A stretch of 64,000 nt of DNA from Symploca sp. SIO1C2 (GTDB lineage Bacteria; Cyanobacteriota; Cyanobacteriia; Cyanobacteriales; Coleofasciculaceae): assembly GCA_010672925.1 (NCBI GenBank), contig JAAHFP010000002.1:283301-347300 (forward strand), given 5' to 3'. Position numbers and translations under genes: made by a program. Each line of letters opens with the position of its first letter. The stretch's first letter is position 1. This document shows positions 8,451-17,661 of this stretch, piece after piece. Under the pieces are notes generated by a model that saw only the letters and a list, made by a program, of their open reading frames with translations, ran no database searches and was not told where the DNA came from.

Positions 8451-8666
8451 TGCTATTAGTTTTTTCTTTACCTGCACTCTATACCCTGCCTACTTTTGAA
8501 GAGCTTCTCACCCCTGATGTATTGAGGGCAATTGACACAAAGTGACTGCCACTGAGAAGGTATCTAGGACAGAAAGCAAGGGTGTTGCCTATATAAGCCT
8601 TTCAGTAACACCTCTTTTCAACAGAAAATTCTTTGACCAATTTTTTTCATTGGGACTGATTTGAAA

Positions 8667-8812
8667 GAGATGCTGGGACGCGGGGAGGCGGAGACACGAA
8701 GAGAGGGATTTTCATGCATGATGGTGAAAATTTTTTCATTGGGACTACCTTCTGCCTCCTGCCTTCTGCCTTCTGCCTCCTGCCTTCTGCCTTCTAGCTT
8801 CTGCCTGCTTAT
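8667..8812 (+). repeat. Dispersed repeat copy with TTTTCATGCATGATGG and TTCTGCCTCCTGCC tail
   Basis: The order is a GGGACGCGGGGAGGCGG string, GAGGGATTTTCATGCATGATG, a GTGAAAATTTTTTCATTGGG segment and then about eight CTTCTGC/CTCCTGC units. The same order occurs at 17662-17766, in reverse at 27879-27950 and 43821-43929, and in pieces inside the genes at 47579 and 55098. It ends next to the mnmE stop codon. Confidence 0.85.
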
Positions 8813-8817
8813 TCAAG

Positions 8818-10194
8818 CTACTTTCCAATACAAAAACGACTAAAAATCCGATCGAGTATTGATTCAGTGACCTCCTCTCCAGTAATTTCTCCTAAGGTTT
8901 GAATTGCTCCTCGTAGGTCAATTGTCCAAAAATCGAGAGGTAACTGTTGGGCAATTGTCTGTTGTACTTGCTCCAGAGAGGTTTTGGTTCTAGTTAAAGC
9001 AGCGGCTTGGCGTTGGTTAATTGCTAACTCCCAGTCAGCAGCGGTGAGATTATCAGTATGTACCGCTTGGAGAATTGCTGTTTCCAAATTGTTAATGCCT
9101 TGGTTTTGAGCCGCAGCAGTAGAAACCATCTGGTGAATTGTTTCAGGAAAAGAGACGGTATCCGCTGGGGTGAGGTCAGTTTTGTTAATTACCAGAATCA
9201 GAGGACGATGTTGCACCTGTTCGTAAATTTCTTGATCAGCAGTTGTCCAGCCAGTTACTGCCTCGATCACTAGTAAAACTAAGTCAGCAGTTTGGGCTGC
9301 ACTGCGCGATCGCTCGACTCCCAGCTTCTCTACTTTATCAGCCGTTTCCCTAATTCCCGCAGTATCCAACACTTGTATTGGTATTCCACCAACTACTAAC
9401 TGAGATTCCACCACATCGCGGGTAGTACCAGGTAACTCTGTAACGATCGCGCGATCGCTTTGACTCCAGGCATTGAGTAAACTGGATTTACCTACATTAG
9501 GACGCCCGACTATAGCTACCTTTAAGCCGGTGCGTAGTAGTTGACCCCGGTCTGCGGTGGACAGGATACTGGTAACTTGCTCCACTATCTGTTCAATTTG
9601 GGCAACTACCTCCCCTTCATCCAAGGGGGGCAAATCTTCTTCAAAATCAATCCGAGCTTCAATTTCAGCTAATATATCTAAACAGGTAGCTCGCAGTTGG
9701 TGAATTGGTGCGGCAAGTTTACCCTGTAAACCGGCAAGAGCAGCTTGAGCCGCAGCGGGGGAGCGAGAACCAACCAACTCAGCAATACTTTCGGCTTGAG
9801 TGAGATCCAGCCTACCATTCAAAAATGCCCGCAGGGTAAATTCTCCCGGCTGAGCTAACCTTGCCCCCTGTTCTATACATAACTGTAAGACTTGCTGGAC
9901 TGGTATAATACCACCGTGGCAGTGGAACTCTACCACATCTTCACGAGTGTAGGAGCGGGGAGCTTGCATAATCAGTAGCAGTGCTTCGTCTACCAATTGT
10001 TGGGTTTGGGGGTGGCGCAGATAGCCGTAGAGAATTCGGTGACTTGCCCAAACTTGCTTTCCTGGTGTCTGAAATAGGGTACGAGCGATCGCTAGTGCCT
10101 CTGAACCTGACAATCTGACAACACCGATGCTTCCTTGCTGAGGAACAACTGCTGTAGCGATCGCAACAATAGTTTCGCTTGGTACGAATTCCAT
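8818..10194 (-). CDS. mnmE: tRNA modification GTPase MnmE
   Basis: 458 residues, the normal length. With MnmG it makes 5-carboxymethylaminomethyl uridine at the wobble position of certain tRNAs. The N-terminal folate-binding domain (1-120) contains FHCHGG and [12 protein letters not shown]. The inserted G domain has G1 GRPNVGKS (230-237), G2/G3 PGTTRD and DTAGIRET, and G4 NKTD. The C-terminal helical domain ends in the family CIGK with the catalytic Cys455. Start is ATG at 10194. No partner gene is adjacent. Confidence 0.97.
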   Translation of the reverse strand: MEFVPSETIVAIATAVVPQQGSIGVVRLSGSEALAIARTLFQTPGKQVWASHRILYGYLRHPQTQQLVDEALLLIMQAPRSYTREDVVEFHCHGGIIPVQQVLQLCIEQGARLAQPGEFTLRAFLNGRLDLTQAESIAELVGSRSPAAAQAALAGLQGKLAAPIHQLRATCLDILAEIEARIDFEEDLPPLDEGEVVAQIEQIVEQVTSILSTADRGQLLRTGLKVAIVGRPNVGKSSLLNAWSQSDRAIVTELPGTTRDVVESQLVVGGIPIQVLDTAGIRETADKVEKLGVERSRSAAQTADLVLLVIEAVTGWTTADQEIYEQVQHRPLILVINKTDLTPADTVSFPETIHQMVSTAAAQNQGINNLETAILQAVHTDNLTAADWELAINQRQAAALTRTKTSLEQVQQTIAQQLPLDFWTIDLRGAIQTLGEITGEEVTESILDRIFSRFCIGK

Positions 10195-10251
10195 AAGGCT
10201 GTCTCTTGTACTTGATCAATCCAACTTACCAATGGATAATGGATACCGGTT

Positions 10252-10277
10252 TAACAAGGGGCTTAAGCCCCTTGTTA
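10252..10277. repeat. 26-bp perfect palindrome between mnmE and the next gene
   Basis: TAACAAGGGGCTT and its exact reverse complement form an uninterrupted 26-bp palindrome centred at 10264/10265. A diverged copy (ACAAGGGGCTTAAGCCTCTT) lies at about 62335, and ACAAGGGG...CCCCTTGT pairs form the centre of the MITEs at 15233 and 20416. It sits upstream of both divergent genes and has no T-run. Confidence 0.85.
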
Positions 10278-10345
10278 CTATATAGCTAGCATTTAATTGT
10301 CTTTAATTTTGAATTGATAATTTTTAATTTTGAATTGTTTTGACT

Positions 10346-11104
10346 ATGACTACAACAACTAATCCAGCTCAACTTAACTCTGATATTGGCGGGAACAAGA
10401 ATTTTTATACCTGGAATTGGCAAGGCAAACAATATCAAGTCGTTTACGAAACCATCGGCAAAGGTAACCCCATACTATTACTTCCTGCTTTTAGTACGGT
10501 TTCTAGTCGCACGGAAATGAAAGGTATTGCCAAGATACTGGCTACAAACTATCAAGTTACGGTGCTAGATTGGTTAGGATTTGGCGATTCTCAATGTCCT
10601 CCTGTAGATTACAATCCCCAATTATTTCAGCAGTTACTAGAAGATTTTATTAAATCTGTTTTTAATAGCTCAATTATCTTGATAGCTGCGGGTCATGCTT
10701 CGGGATATGCATTAAAGTTTGCTCAAAAGCATCCAGATATTGTTTCTCAACTAATTTTAGTTGCTCCTACTTGGCAAGGACCTTTACGAGTTATGGGTTT
10801 ACCGGAGACGGTGAGAGAGTTAGTCAAGAACCTAGTGCGATCGCCTAGAATCGGACAGGGGTTATACTATCTCAATACTACTCCTTCCTTTCTCCGCTTG
10901 ATGTACAAACGTCATGTGTATGTGGATGAAAGCAAATTAACCCCTGAATTTATTGCCCGAAAACATCAAATAACTGCCAAAGATGGTGGGAGATATGCCC
11001 CTGCTGCTTTTGTTACTGGCGCGATCGATTCTGTCGCTGACAGAGAGCAATTTTTGCAACTGTTAGACTCTACATCAATGCCTGTAGTAATAAGTAATAA
11101 GTAA
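10346..11104 (+). CDS. Alpha/beta-hydrolase-fold protein, no nucleophile and C-terminally truncated
   Basis: 252 residues with the fold's beta-strand and loop pattern (PILLLPAFSTVSSRTEMKGI, VTVLDWLGFGDS, IILIAAGHASGYAL, VSQLILVAPTW). The nucleophile elbow reads AGHASG, so the Ser/Cys/Asp position is Ala, and a hydrolase reaction is unlikely unless it uses another residue. The frame ends at MPVVISNK, inside a strand that normally precedes the catalytic His segment. The DNA there turns into an AGTAATAAGTAATAAG string, so the last 40 or so residues seem to have been lost to a repeat. ATG at 10346 is preferred over TTG at 10340. Confidence 0.75.
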   Translation: MTTTTNPAQLNSDIGGNKNFYTWNWQGKQYQVVYETIGKGNPILLLPAFSTVSSRTEMKGIAKILATNYQVTVLDWLGFGDSQCPPVDYNPQLFQQLLEDFIKSVFNSSIILIAAGHASGYALKFAQKHPDIVSQLILVAPTWQGPLRVMGLPETVRELVKNLVRSPRIGQGLYYLNTTPSFLRLMYKRHVYVDESKLTPEFIARKHQITAKDGGRYAPAAFVTGAIDSVADREQFLQLLDSTSMPVVISNK

Positions 11105-11253
11105 TAAGTAAGATACAAGGAGAACTTATGATATAGATCATAATGCCTATAAATCTAGATTTTTGGCCAAAAATCTCTTACACAGCTTTCGTTGTCAATT
11201 AGCAATTTGAGCCCAAATCTACTTCCTAATTTTAGGTGTGCCACGTAGGGGCG

Positions 11254-11358
11254 TTTACAGGCTGGAAGCCTGTTCCACTATTTCTCTATTTACAGGCTGG
11301 AAGCCTATTCCACTATTTTTCTATTTACAGGTTGGAAGCCTGTTCCACTATTTCTTTG
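11254..11358. repeat. Three tandem 35-bp repeats each with an ACAGGCT...AGCCTGT hairpin
   Basis: Units at 11254-11288, 11289-11323 and 11324-11358 read TTTACAGGCTGGAAGCCTGT then TCCACTATTT with a few changes. The ACAGGCT/AGCCTGT arms form a 7-bp stem with a 3-nt loop. Related AGGCTTCTAGCCTGT and GGCAAGATGCCAGTTCCAC strings lie at 19074-19143 and 47500-47525. Nothing else was identified in the gap 11105-11534 apart from a MITE-end fragment near 11235. Confidence 0.9.
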
Positions 11359-11534
11359 TGTGCTTTTGGGATCACTAAAGCTTTCTTCATTACCCAACTC
11401 TCTTAGGGGACTGTGTTGGGTATCCTTGTTTCTGGCTTCTTTTTGGACTGAAGTCCTACTACAGGCGCACACTTATTCCATTATTAATTAATCTTAGCAA
11501 AAAAAATAGTAAATGCAACATTCTACCCTACTAC

Positions 11535-11927
11535 CTAAAATGCACTTTTATAAGCTTGCCACACTTGATTAACAAAACTTCTCAATTGCTTAGGGGCATC
11601 TAGGTTGTTCACAGATGAGGTGTCTGGATTTTGCAACTGTCCTAACAGGGAAATTACTTCTGTATCCAGAGCTGGCCTAAATAAACTCGTCGGCCAAAGT
11701 AGATCTGAACCCTGACGTAAATCGTATAAAACTATGTCTTCTGATGAAGAAAAGGGTAAGGATTGATTGTTTGCTGGCGATACCAGCATTAAGGGACGCA
11801 CCCAACAAACCTGCCGCGCTGAGACAACTTCAATGACTTCTGCGTATAAACAGGTGTGCTCATGCTCTAAACAAACAATCTGGCGAGGCTGGAACTGTTG
11901 AGCCGAACCGATTGATACTTGCTTCAC
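11535..11927 (-). CDS. Conserved hypothetical cyanobacterial protein
   Basis: 130 residues from a GTG at 11927; no ATG is better placed. The first 75 residues look like a beta-barrel (QIVCLEHEHTCLYAEVIEVV, VCWVRPLMLV, IVLYDLRQGSDLLWP) and the last 30 are helical (LRSFVNQVWQAYKSAF). I do not recognise a named family. It is followed 33 bp upstream, on the same strand, by another small hypothetical gene, so the two may be cotranscribed. Confidence 0.6.
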   Translation of the reverse strand: MKQVSIGSAQQFQPRQIVCLEHEHTCLYAEVIEVVSARQVCWVRPLMLVSPANNQSLPFSSSEDIVLYDLRQGSDLLWPTSLFRPALDTEVISLLGQLQNPDTSSVNNLDAPKQLRSFVNQVWQAYKSAF

Positions 11928-11960
11928 TATAGAAAAAACTGGATTAGAACGAATTATTGT

Positions 11961-12161
11961 TTAGATACTAGGAACTAACTTAATTCTACCAGCATCCATC
12001 TCGTACATTAATAGTTCCAGGGCTTCGTAATCAACATCAGAGATGTAACCCAGGCGGGTCAGCTCATTGTTAATTTGATTTTCTATATCCGGAGTTAGTT
12101 TCCTAATATGGATGGTTTTCTCTACCAGTTGGCGGATTATACCTGTACTATTCATAATCAT
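11961..12161 (-). CDS. Small conserved hypothetical protein
   Basis: 66 residues, predicted all-helical (IIRQLVEKTIHIRKLTPDIE, INNELTRLGY, VDYEALELLMYEMDAGRIKL). No catalytic or membrane feature is seen. A later Met (codon 3) is an alternative start. It lies directly upstream of the hypothetical gene at 11535 on the same strand and could be its operon partner. Confidence 0.55.
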   Translation of the reverse strand: MIMNSTGIIRQLVEKTIHIRKLTPDIENQINNELTRLGYISDVDYEALELLMYEMDAGRIKLVPSI

Positions 12162-12436
12162 TTTACCTATAAAAGTTCATACTTTTCATTATCTACTCTA
12201 TCCCTAGATATTGTATTGACTGAAGTTCAATCAATGAAGTGATCTCCATCACTGTTGGGCTGGGGCTCAACTATTGGTTGAATTTTTCCTAATGATACGG
12301 AATATTATCAAAGCGTTAATTTATTTAACAAATTAAATTTCTTCCTGATGAGAGTTGGGAAAACTTGTAGATTAAGGTATAATCACTAATCTATCCTACG
12401 AGGTACTCTTGAGTAGTAAAAAACAAAGGAGTTGGA

Positions 12437-12589
12437 ATGTTCCCTGACTATAGTATTCAGGCGTTTGCGCCTTGGGAAAGTTCTCCAGAAATTCACTTAC
12501 TAAAAACTGAAATTATTGGTAAATGCTTACTAGGCGAGGTGGTCACCACTTCGCTAATTTATTCGACACCCAAAAACTGTAGCATTTAG
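12437..12589 (+). CDS. Possible small protein with strong ribosome binding site
   Basis: A 50-codon frame starts at ATG 12437 seven bases after AAAGGAG and encodes MFPDYSIQAFAPWESSPEIH and then about 30 residues ending in NCSI. There is no homology that I recognise. The strong Shine-Dalgarno is the main support; the frame could equally be the start of a longer gene that has been lost. The surrounding DNA (12162-12436 and 12590-12787) is AT-rich with no other gene seen. Confidence 0.35.
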   Translation: MFPDYSIQAFAPWESSPEIHLLKTEIIGKCLLGEVVTTSLIYSTPKNCSI

Positions 12590-12787
12590 CACAGAAAAAG
12601 CCAATAAAGTTCAGTACTCTTAGAGACATTTTTTAAATAAAAAAAACAAAAAATTAAAAAACTATAACTTATGGATGAATATGCAGCAAAATTATGCTAT
12701 CTGGGAACTTATTACGTAAATTCGCTTAGGCAATTTTCAGGTATTCCCTATCGATTATTTTTTAGCAAGTAAGTTTGAGGAGCCAAT

Positions 12788-13126
12788 ATGTCAAGTGCCA
12801 TCAGGGATTCACTAATAACCGTTATTCAACCTTCTGGTCATGTCAACGCTTCTAATGCCGTTGAATTTCAACATCAGCTGACAACTGCTGTAGCCTCAGA
12901 GGAGCATTCAGATTCAGCTTTGTTGGTTGACATGCACCAGGTAGAATCTCTCGACAGTGCTGGTTTGATGGCATTAGTTTCTGCTTTAAGTCTGTCTCAA
13001 CGCCTCAAACGTCGCTTCAGTCTCTGCTGTGTAGCTCCCCCAATTAGGATCATTTTCGAGTTAACTCAGTTGGATAAAGCCTTTGAGATTTTTGACAGCC
13101 GTGATGCCTTTGCTACCACCATGTAG
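12788..13126 (+). CDS. STAS-domain anti-sigma factor antagonist
   Basis: 112 residues of the SpoIIAA/STAS fold: beta start ITVIQPSGHVNASNAVEF, then ALLVDMHQVESLDSAGLMAL with the conserved DSAG whose Ser57 is the phosphorylation site, and the final VAPPIRIIFELTQLDKAFEI. Such proteins bind and release anti-sigma kinases in partner-switching control. A TTTGAGGAG ribosome binding site precedes the ATG. No kinase or phosphatase partner is adjacent. It is followed by a minisatellite. Confidence 0.88.
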   Translation: MSSAIRDSLITVIQPSGHVNASNAVEFQHQLTTAVASEEHSDSALLVDMHQVESLDSAGLMALVSALSLSQRLKRRFSLCCVAPPIRIIFELTQLDKAFEIFDSRDAFATTM

Positions 13127-13340
13127 GGAGATGGGGAGACTGGGGTGAGCGAAAAAAAGGGTGGGGAGCTGAGGAAGCTGAGGAAGCTGAGGGAGCTGAG
13201 GAAGCTGAGGGAGCTGAGGAAGCTGAGGAAGCTGGGGGAGAAGAGAGAACTTATAATTTTTGGACACAAAGCTCAAGAAATCCCACCCAAAATTTCGTTC
13301 ACCCGGGAGACTGGGAGATGGGGAGGTGGGGGGTGGATTT
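13127..13340. repeat. Composite repeat: 9-bp minisatellite plus conserved 75-bp flank
   Basis: 13162-13241 consists of GAGCTGAGGAA-type 9-bp units. It is followed by GAGAGAACTTATAA, ACAAAGCTCAAGAAATCCCA and CCCAAAATTTC...CACCCGGG. The same flank follows the same minisatellite at 36262-36330, so minisatellite and flank move or spread as one unit. A degenerate minus-strand version of the flank lies near 59428-59475. Confidence 0.85.
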
Positions 13341-13401
13341 TGCTTAAGGAACTATTTGTATGGGCAATTATTCAGATTTGGTGTAGCACGACAAAACAAA
13401 G

Positions 13402-13698
13402 ATGCCCCAAAATAATGATCGACGTGTTTTAGTCTGCCAGAATAGGTATTGTAAGGAAGCTGGATCGGCAGAGGTGCTTGCCGCCTTTGAAAAAGTTGAA
13501 GCTGAGGACTATAAGGTAATTGCTGCTGATTGTCAAAGCCAGTGCAGTTGTGGCCCCACAGTGCGGATTCTACCAGAAGAGACTTGGTACTGCCGAGTTC
13601 AACCAACTGATGTGCCGGTAATTGTCGAGCAACATCTCCAAGATGGTAAACCAGTAGAGGAAAAGCTAAATCCTCGCATTCATATGCGTTTTGGTTAA
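13402..13698 (+). CDS. Thioredoxin-like (2Fe-2S) ferredoxin
   Basis: 98 residues with the pattern of thioredoxin-fold 2Fe-2S ferredoxins. VLVCQNRYCKEAGSAEVL carries Cys12 and Cys17, and DCQSQCSCGPTVRI carries Cys44, Cys48 and Cys50, four of which should hold the cluster. It is probably an electron carrier in the cytoplasm; the partner is unknown. Length is typical of the short family members found in cyanobacteria. The ATG at 13402 fits the family N-terminus. Confidence 0.88.
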   Translation: MPQNNDRRVLVCQNRYCKEAGSAEVLAAFEKVEAEDYKVIAADCQSQCSCGPTVRILPEETWYCRVQPTDVPVIVEQHLQDGKPVEEKLNPRIHMRFG

Positions 13699-13772
13699 AT
13701 TGTTGGTCGTTGTTAGTTGTTGGTTGTTGGTTGTTTGTTATTGGTCAATTCCCCATTCGACCTTCTCCAAAA

Positions 13773-14447
13773 TCAGTCTCTTAATACATAACCTACTCCC
13801 CGCACCGTTTGCACAAGGCGTTTCTCGCTGTTAGCTTCGAGTTTCAGCCGCAAGTAGCGCACATAGACTTCGATAATATTGGAATCTCCCATAAAATCAT
13901 AACCCCACACCCGTTCTAGGATTTGGTCGCGGGTGAGGACTTGCCGGGGATGAGCCAGCAGGTATTCGAGTAAGTCAAATTCTTTGGCTGTAAGTTCAAT
14001 TAAGCGATCGCCTCGATAGACATCACGGGTGCTGCGGTTTAAACTTAAATCACCAAATTGTAAGATTTCCGGCCCTTCTTCCTGATGCCGTCGCAAATGT
14101 GCTCGCACTCGCGCCAAAAGTTCTTCTACACTAAAAGGCTTGACTACGTAGTCATCCGCACCAGCATCCAAACCAGCAACGCGGTCTCCCACTTCATCTT
14201 TAGCGGTTAATAAGATTACTGGTACTTGGTCCCCAGTAGTACGCAGGCGACGGCAAATTTCTGGTCCTGATATTCCTGGCAGCATCCAGTCAAGAATCAC
14301 CAAATCTGGCTGAGACTCTCGTACCGCAGCTAAACCCGCCAAACCATCGTGAGCAACGCTAACCCGATAACCTTCATACTTCAGTTCTAACTCAATGAAC
14401 TGTGCTAGTTTTGCTTCATCTTCTACGACTAATATATGGTTTGTCAT
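13773..14447 (-). CDS. OmpR/PhoB-family response regulator
   Basis: 224 residues. The receiver domain (1-120) has the acidic pair in VVEDE, phospho-acceptor Asp53 in [10 protein letters not shown] and Lys in VVKPFS. The winged-helix domain (about 130-222) has [20 protein letters not shown] and the recognition helix [14 protein letters not shown]. It is a DNA-binding transcription factor controlled by a histidine kinase that is not encoded next to it. It lies 131 bp downstream of fur on the same strand. The exact cyanobacterial orthologue cannot be named with confidence. Confidence 0.93.
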   Translation of the reverse strand: MTNHILVVEDEAKLAQFIELELKYEGYRVSVAHDGLAGLAAVRESQPDLVILDWMLPGISGPEICRRLRTTGDQVPVILLTAKDEVGDRVAGLDAGADDYVVKPFSVEELLARVRAHLRRHQEEGPEILQFGDLSLNRSTRDVYRGDRLIELTAKEFDLLEYLLAHPRQVLTRDQILERVWGYDFMGDSNIIEVYVRYLRLKLEANSEKRLVQTVRGVGYVLRD

Positions 14448-14577
14448 AGCTAGGGAGATCCTACTCAGGTAATCAGTTAGGCTGAAGTTGCCTCTAGTTA
14501 GGAATTTTAGCCGAAATTAAATAATGTTGACTATTTTTGACAAAAGAGCTTCTCAGTGGTATATTCACTGGTCGTTC

Positions 14578-15081
14578 CTATCTTTCATGAGCGATGGCTC
14601 TTGAGCAGCGCCAATTACTCGGTAGTGCCGAAGGCCATCCCATCCTTACTGCCTCTGGACAAATAGTATGGATTGTCAGTTGGCAGTCAATCAGCTGTAA
14701 GCCTTCCTTTTCTACTTGTTTCATACCTTGCTTCAAAATGGAGTCATTTTTGAATTCCACCGTTTGGTTGCACTGAATACAAACTAGGTGATGATGGTGA
14801 TGGGGGAAAGGCTGATTAAGTTCGTAATGTTTATGTCCTTCGGCTAACTCAAGTTCCCGTAGAATTCCCATGCGCGACATTAACTTGACGCTCCGGTATA
14901 TTGTAGATAAGCTGATTGGTTCCCCACGCTGCCCTAGTAGCTCATAGAGTTCCTCAGCACTGAGATGGTCTCCTCTGGGAAGATTTTGAAAGACATGCAA
15001 AATCGTTTCCCTTTGGGGCGTCAAACGCCACCCTCGGGAATTGAGTTCGGCTTTGAGTGAAGCGGCTGTGTAAGAAGCCAT
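14578..15081 (-). CDS. furA: Ferric uptake regulator FurA with 15-residue insertion in the second zinc motif
   Basis: Iron-responsive repressor of 167 residues, close to Anabaena FurA: a winged helix (LNSRGWRLTPQRETILHVF, SLSTIYRSVKLMSRMGILRE) and the HHHHHLVCIQCN metal site. Cys101, Cys104, Cys133 and Cys141 sit at the same positions as in FurA of Anabaena, but the expected Cys144 of the last CxxC is displaced to position 159 by AVRMGWPSALPSNWR. The extra 45 bp (14608-14652) keeps the frame and looks like an inserted repeat. It may weaken zinc or redox function of that motif. A Fur box lies just upstream of the start, which suggests self-regulation. Confidence 0.9.
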   Translation of the reverse strand: MASYTAASLKAELNSRGWRLTPQRETILHVFQNLPRGDHLSAEELYELLGQRGEPISLSTIYRSVKLMSRMGILRELELAEGHKHYELNQPFPHHHHHLVCIQCNQTVEFKNDSILKQGMKQVEKEGLQLIDCQLTIHTICPEAVRMGWPSALPSNWRCSRAIAHER

Positions 15082-15103
15082 AATAACCCTCTCAAAAAAA
15101 ACT

Positions 15104-15122
15104 CATTATTGATAATAATAAT
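15104..15122 (-). promoter_or_regulatory. Putative Fur box upstream of furA
   Basis: CATTATTGATAATAATAAT (15104-15122) fits overlapping NAT(A/T)AT hexamers of the 19-bp iron box (GATAATGATAATCATTATC), ending 23 bp before the furA ATG at 15081. Fur autoregulation is known in cyanobacteria; binding here is inferred. Confidence 0.6.
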
Positions 15123-15232
15123 TTCTTTTACTTCCCATTTGCAAGAAATTTATTAATTGAGAATAAATTTCAAAGTCGATGGTGAGCTCCTGAGGATCAG
15201 CGACCCTAGCGGTGCACCAGTCCCAACGAAGG

Positions 15233-15328
15233 TATAGCAAGCGCCCTGATGATTAGGACAAGGGGATGGTAGCCCCTTGTGAACTTGCCTTACCTAAGAA
15301 TGTCTTAACCGCCCTGGCGACTGCTATA
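15233..15328. repeat. MITE copy A with TATAGCA terminal inverted repeats
   Basis: 96 bp bounded by TATAGCAAGCGCCCTGATGA and, at the other end, CGCCCTGGCGACTGCTATA. The inner part has ACAAGGGGATGGTAGCCCCTTGT. The reverse complement of 20416-20500 aligns over the whole length. The terminal repeats are about 28 bp and imperfect. No transposase gene is present. The rest of 15123-15588 holds the 8-bp tandem repeat at 15372-15404 and the clpX leader. Confidence 0.85.
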
Positions 15329-15371
15329 AAAAACAAGTCAGCCTCCCTTGGAGTCTTAGGCTTGTATTAAT

Positions 15372-15404
15372 TAAATCTAAAATCTAAAATCTAAAATCTA
15401 AAAT
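15372..15404. repeat. Short tandem repeat TAAAATC
   Basis: Four consecutive AAATCTA/AAAATCTA units in the clpX upstream region. The reverse-complement motif is repeated at 43748-43786. Confidence 0.85.
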
Positions 15405-15588
15405 TGTTTCTTCAGAGTAGATAGAAAATCCTGCAGCTGCTCCAAGGACTTTGATATTACGCTTAGAATGGTAATGGTTAGCCATTACAAGCATCTAATT
15501 TCCATATCTCTAGTCAAAACCCTTTATTTCTTGCAGCGGCACCAACTATAAGTCAATCTCCTGACATACTCCAACACAAAACTTTAAT

Positions 15589-16932
15589 ATGTCTAAACAC
15601 GACCCCTATCTAAGATGTTCTTTTTGCGGTAAGTCCTCGGAGCAGGTCCGCAAATTGATTGCTGGTCCTGGCGTTTACATTTGTGACGAATGCGTAGAAC
15701 TGTGCAATGAAATTTTAGATGAGGAACTGCTCCACTCCTCGGCTAACTCTGGGATGCAAGCACACCAAAATACAGAGCCACCGCAGAAACCTTCAAAAAG
15801 CGTCAACCATCGTGCTTGGAATCAAATTCCTAAACCGACGGAAATTAAACAAACCTTGGATAATTACGTCATTGGTCAGTACCAAGCGAAAAAGGTTCTC
15901 TCAGTTGCTGTTTACAATCATTACAAGCGTCTCAGAATTAATCAAGGAGATGGCAGTGAACCAGTTGCAGATAATTCTGTAGAGTTGCAAAAATCGAACA
16001 TTCTCCTTATTGGCCCCACAGGTTGCGGCAAGACACTCTTGGCTCAAACCTTAGCCACCCAGTTAGATGTTCCCTTTGCTGTAGCTGATGCGACTACTCT
16101 GACAGAAGCTGGTTATGTTGGGGATGACGTAGAAAATATCTTGCTGCGATTACTGCAAGTAGCGGATTTTGATGTTGAGGTTGCTGAGCAAGGTATTATC
16201 TATATTGATGAAATCGATAAGATTTCCCGCAAGAGCGAAAGTGCTTCGATTACTCGTGATGTTTCTGGTGAAGGAGTGCAGCAAGCTTTACTAAAAATTT
16301 TGGAAGGGACAGTAGTGAATGTACCACCCCAAGGAGGGCGCAAACATCCCTACCAAGAGTGCATTCAAATCAACACCAGCAATATTCTGTTTATTTGCGG
16401 TGGAGCTTTCGTTGGATTAAATAACGTAATCGAGCAGCGTGTTGGAAAAAAATCCATTGGCTTTGTCAAGACAGGAGAAACGCTTTTTTCTCAGAATAAG
16501 TCCACAACGGAATCCTTGAAGGATTTGGAATCAGAAGATCTGGTGAAATTTGGCCTAATTCCTGAATTGATTGGCAGGTTGCCCATCGTTACTACCTTAG
16601 AGGCACTCAACGAAGAGGCTCTGATGATGATACTAACCAAACCTCGTAATGCTTTGGTTAAACAGTACCAAAAATTACTAACTATGGACAATGTCCGCCT
16701 GGAGTTTCATCCTGATGCTCTCAAAGCAATGGCTCATGAAGCATTACGCCGCAAAACCGGAGCCAGAGCACTGCGAGGTATTTTGGAAGAGGTGATGTTA
16801 GATGTGATGTATGAGTTACCTTCTTGTAAAAACATCACTCGCTGTACGATTACCAAAGAAATGGTAGAGAAACGTTCCACTGCTGAACTTATTGCTCATC
16901 CATCTTGGTTGCTCAAATCGGAATCAGCTTAA
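15589..16932 (+). CDS. clpX: ATP-dependent Clp protease ATP-binding subunit ClpX
   Basis: 447-residue AAA+ unfoldase that feeds substrates to ClpP. The N-terminal zinc-binding domain has Cys10, Cys13, Cys32 and Cys35 (CSFCGKS...CDECVELC). Walker A is GPTGCGKT (142-149), Walker B is [11 protein letters not shown], pore loop 1 is in [14 protein letters not shown], and the sensor-2 region [11 protein letters not shown] is present. Length is normal. In many cyanobacteria clpX follows tig and clpP; here it stands alone with a long upstream region containing a MITE and a tandem repeat, so its promoter must lie between these and 15589. Confidence 0.97.
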   Translation: MSKHDPYLRCSFCGKSSEQVRKLIAGPGVYICDECVELCNEILDEELLHSSANSGMQAHQNTEPPQKPSKSVNHRAWNQIPKPTEIKQTLDNYVIGQYQAKKVLSVAVYNHYKRLRINQGDGSEPVADNSVELQKSNILLIGPTGCGKTLLAQTLATQLDVPFAVADATTLTEAGYVGDDVENILLRLLQVADFDVEVAEQGIIYIDEIDKISRKSESASITRDVSGEGVQQALLKILEGTVVNVPPQGGRKHPYQECIQINTSNILFICGGAFVGLNNVIEQRVGKKSIGFVKTGETLFSQNKSTTESLKDLESEDLVKFGLIPELIGRLPIVTTLEALNEEALMMILTKPRNALVKQYQKLLTMDNVRLEFHPDALKAMAHEALRRKTGARALRGILEEVMLDVMYELPSCKNITRCTITKEMVEKRSTAELIAHPSWLLKSESA

Positions 16933-16963
16933 TGATGGGGAAGGTTTAAAATCTCAATCTAAA

Positions 16964-17539
16964 TCAAAAAGAGGAACCGGGCTGCCGGAGGAATTCTATC
17001 TCTTCCGGAGTGCTTTCTCTACCCAGAATTGTATTACGGTGAGGAAAACGTCCGAATCTCTCAACTACTTTGAGGTGGCGGTAAGCATAGTCAATTCCGG
17101 AAGCGCAATTAGGATCATCTTTGAGGCTAGAAAATAACTCTACCGACTGATACTGATGCTCCAGGTTTTCACTGTGTTCAAAAGGCATGTAGATAAACCA
17201 GCGCTGAACTGGCAGCAACTTTTGGTCAAAGCCCTGAGTAATAGCATACTGAGCAATACTCAGGGCTTGAGGATCACTAGCAAAGGCTTGGGGTTGAGAG
17301 CGAAAGAGATTGCGAGGGAACTGGTCAAGTACAATGATCAGTGCTAGACAGCTGTCAGGGGAAGTCCGCCATGTATCCAACTCACCCCCAGCAGCTTGTT
17401 GATAAACCCAGAGAAAACGTGATCGCAATTCTTGGTCAAATTTTGGGTTTTTGGTAAACCAAAATTTGCGAATCTTGCCATATTCAGGTTCCTCAGGCTT
17501 GCCGAACCAAAAATCTAAGATTTCTTTGACTTGCGACAT
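16964..17539 (-). CDS. DUF924 family protein
   Basis: 191 residues from ATG 17539 (MSQVKEILDFWFG), which is the usual family start; an open frame extends further upstream to 17647 but without family similarity. Typical DUF924 segments are visible: ALIIVLDQFPRNLFRSQPQA, WFIYMPFEHSENLEHQYQSV and VVERFGRFPHRNTILGR. The fold is all-helical and TPR-like. Function is unknown. The stop codon lies 32 bp beyond the clpX stop, in convergent orientation. Confidence 0.88.
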   Translation of the reverse strand: MSQVKEILDFWFGKPEEPEYGKIRKFWFTKNPKFDQELRSRFLWVYQQAAGGELDTWRTSPDSCLALIIVLDQFPRNLFRSQPQAFASDPQALSIAQYAITQGFDQKLLPVQRWFIYMPFEHSENLEHQYQSVELFSSLKDDPNCASGIDYAYRHLKVVERFGRFPHRNTILGRESTPEEIEFLRQPGSSF

Positions 17540-17661
17540 TATTTTCTTGGTCTCCTCTGATGACTGAAGGTGCGATCGCTTGCTAGGATAGCTGACGAGA
17601 GCAAGGGCAGCATGGTAGAAATAACCCACAAGGTTACTACTGTACAACCTTTATTCCCTCT

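Noticed and set aside
16491-16691. Minus-strand frame inside clpX
   Set aside because: Shadow of the clpX coding sequence.
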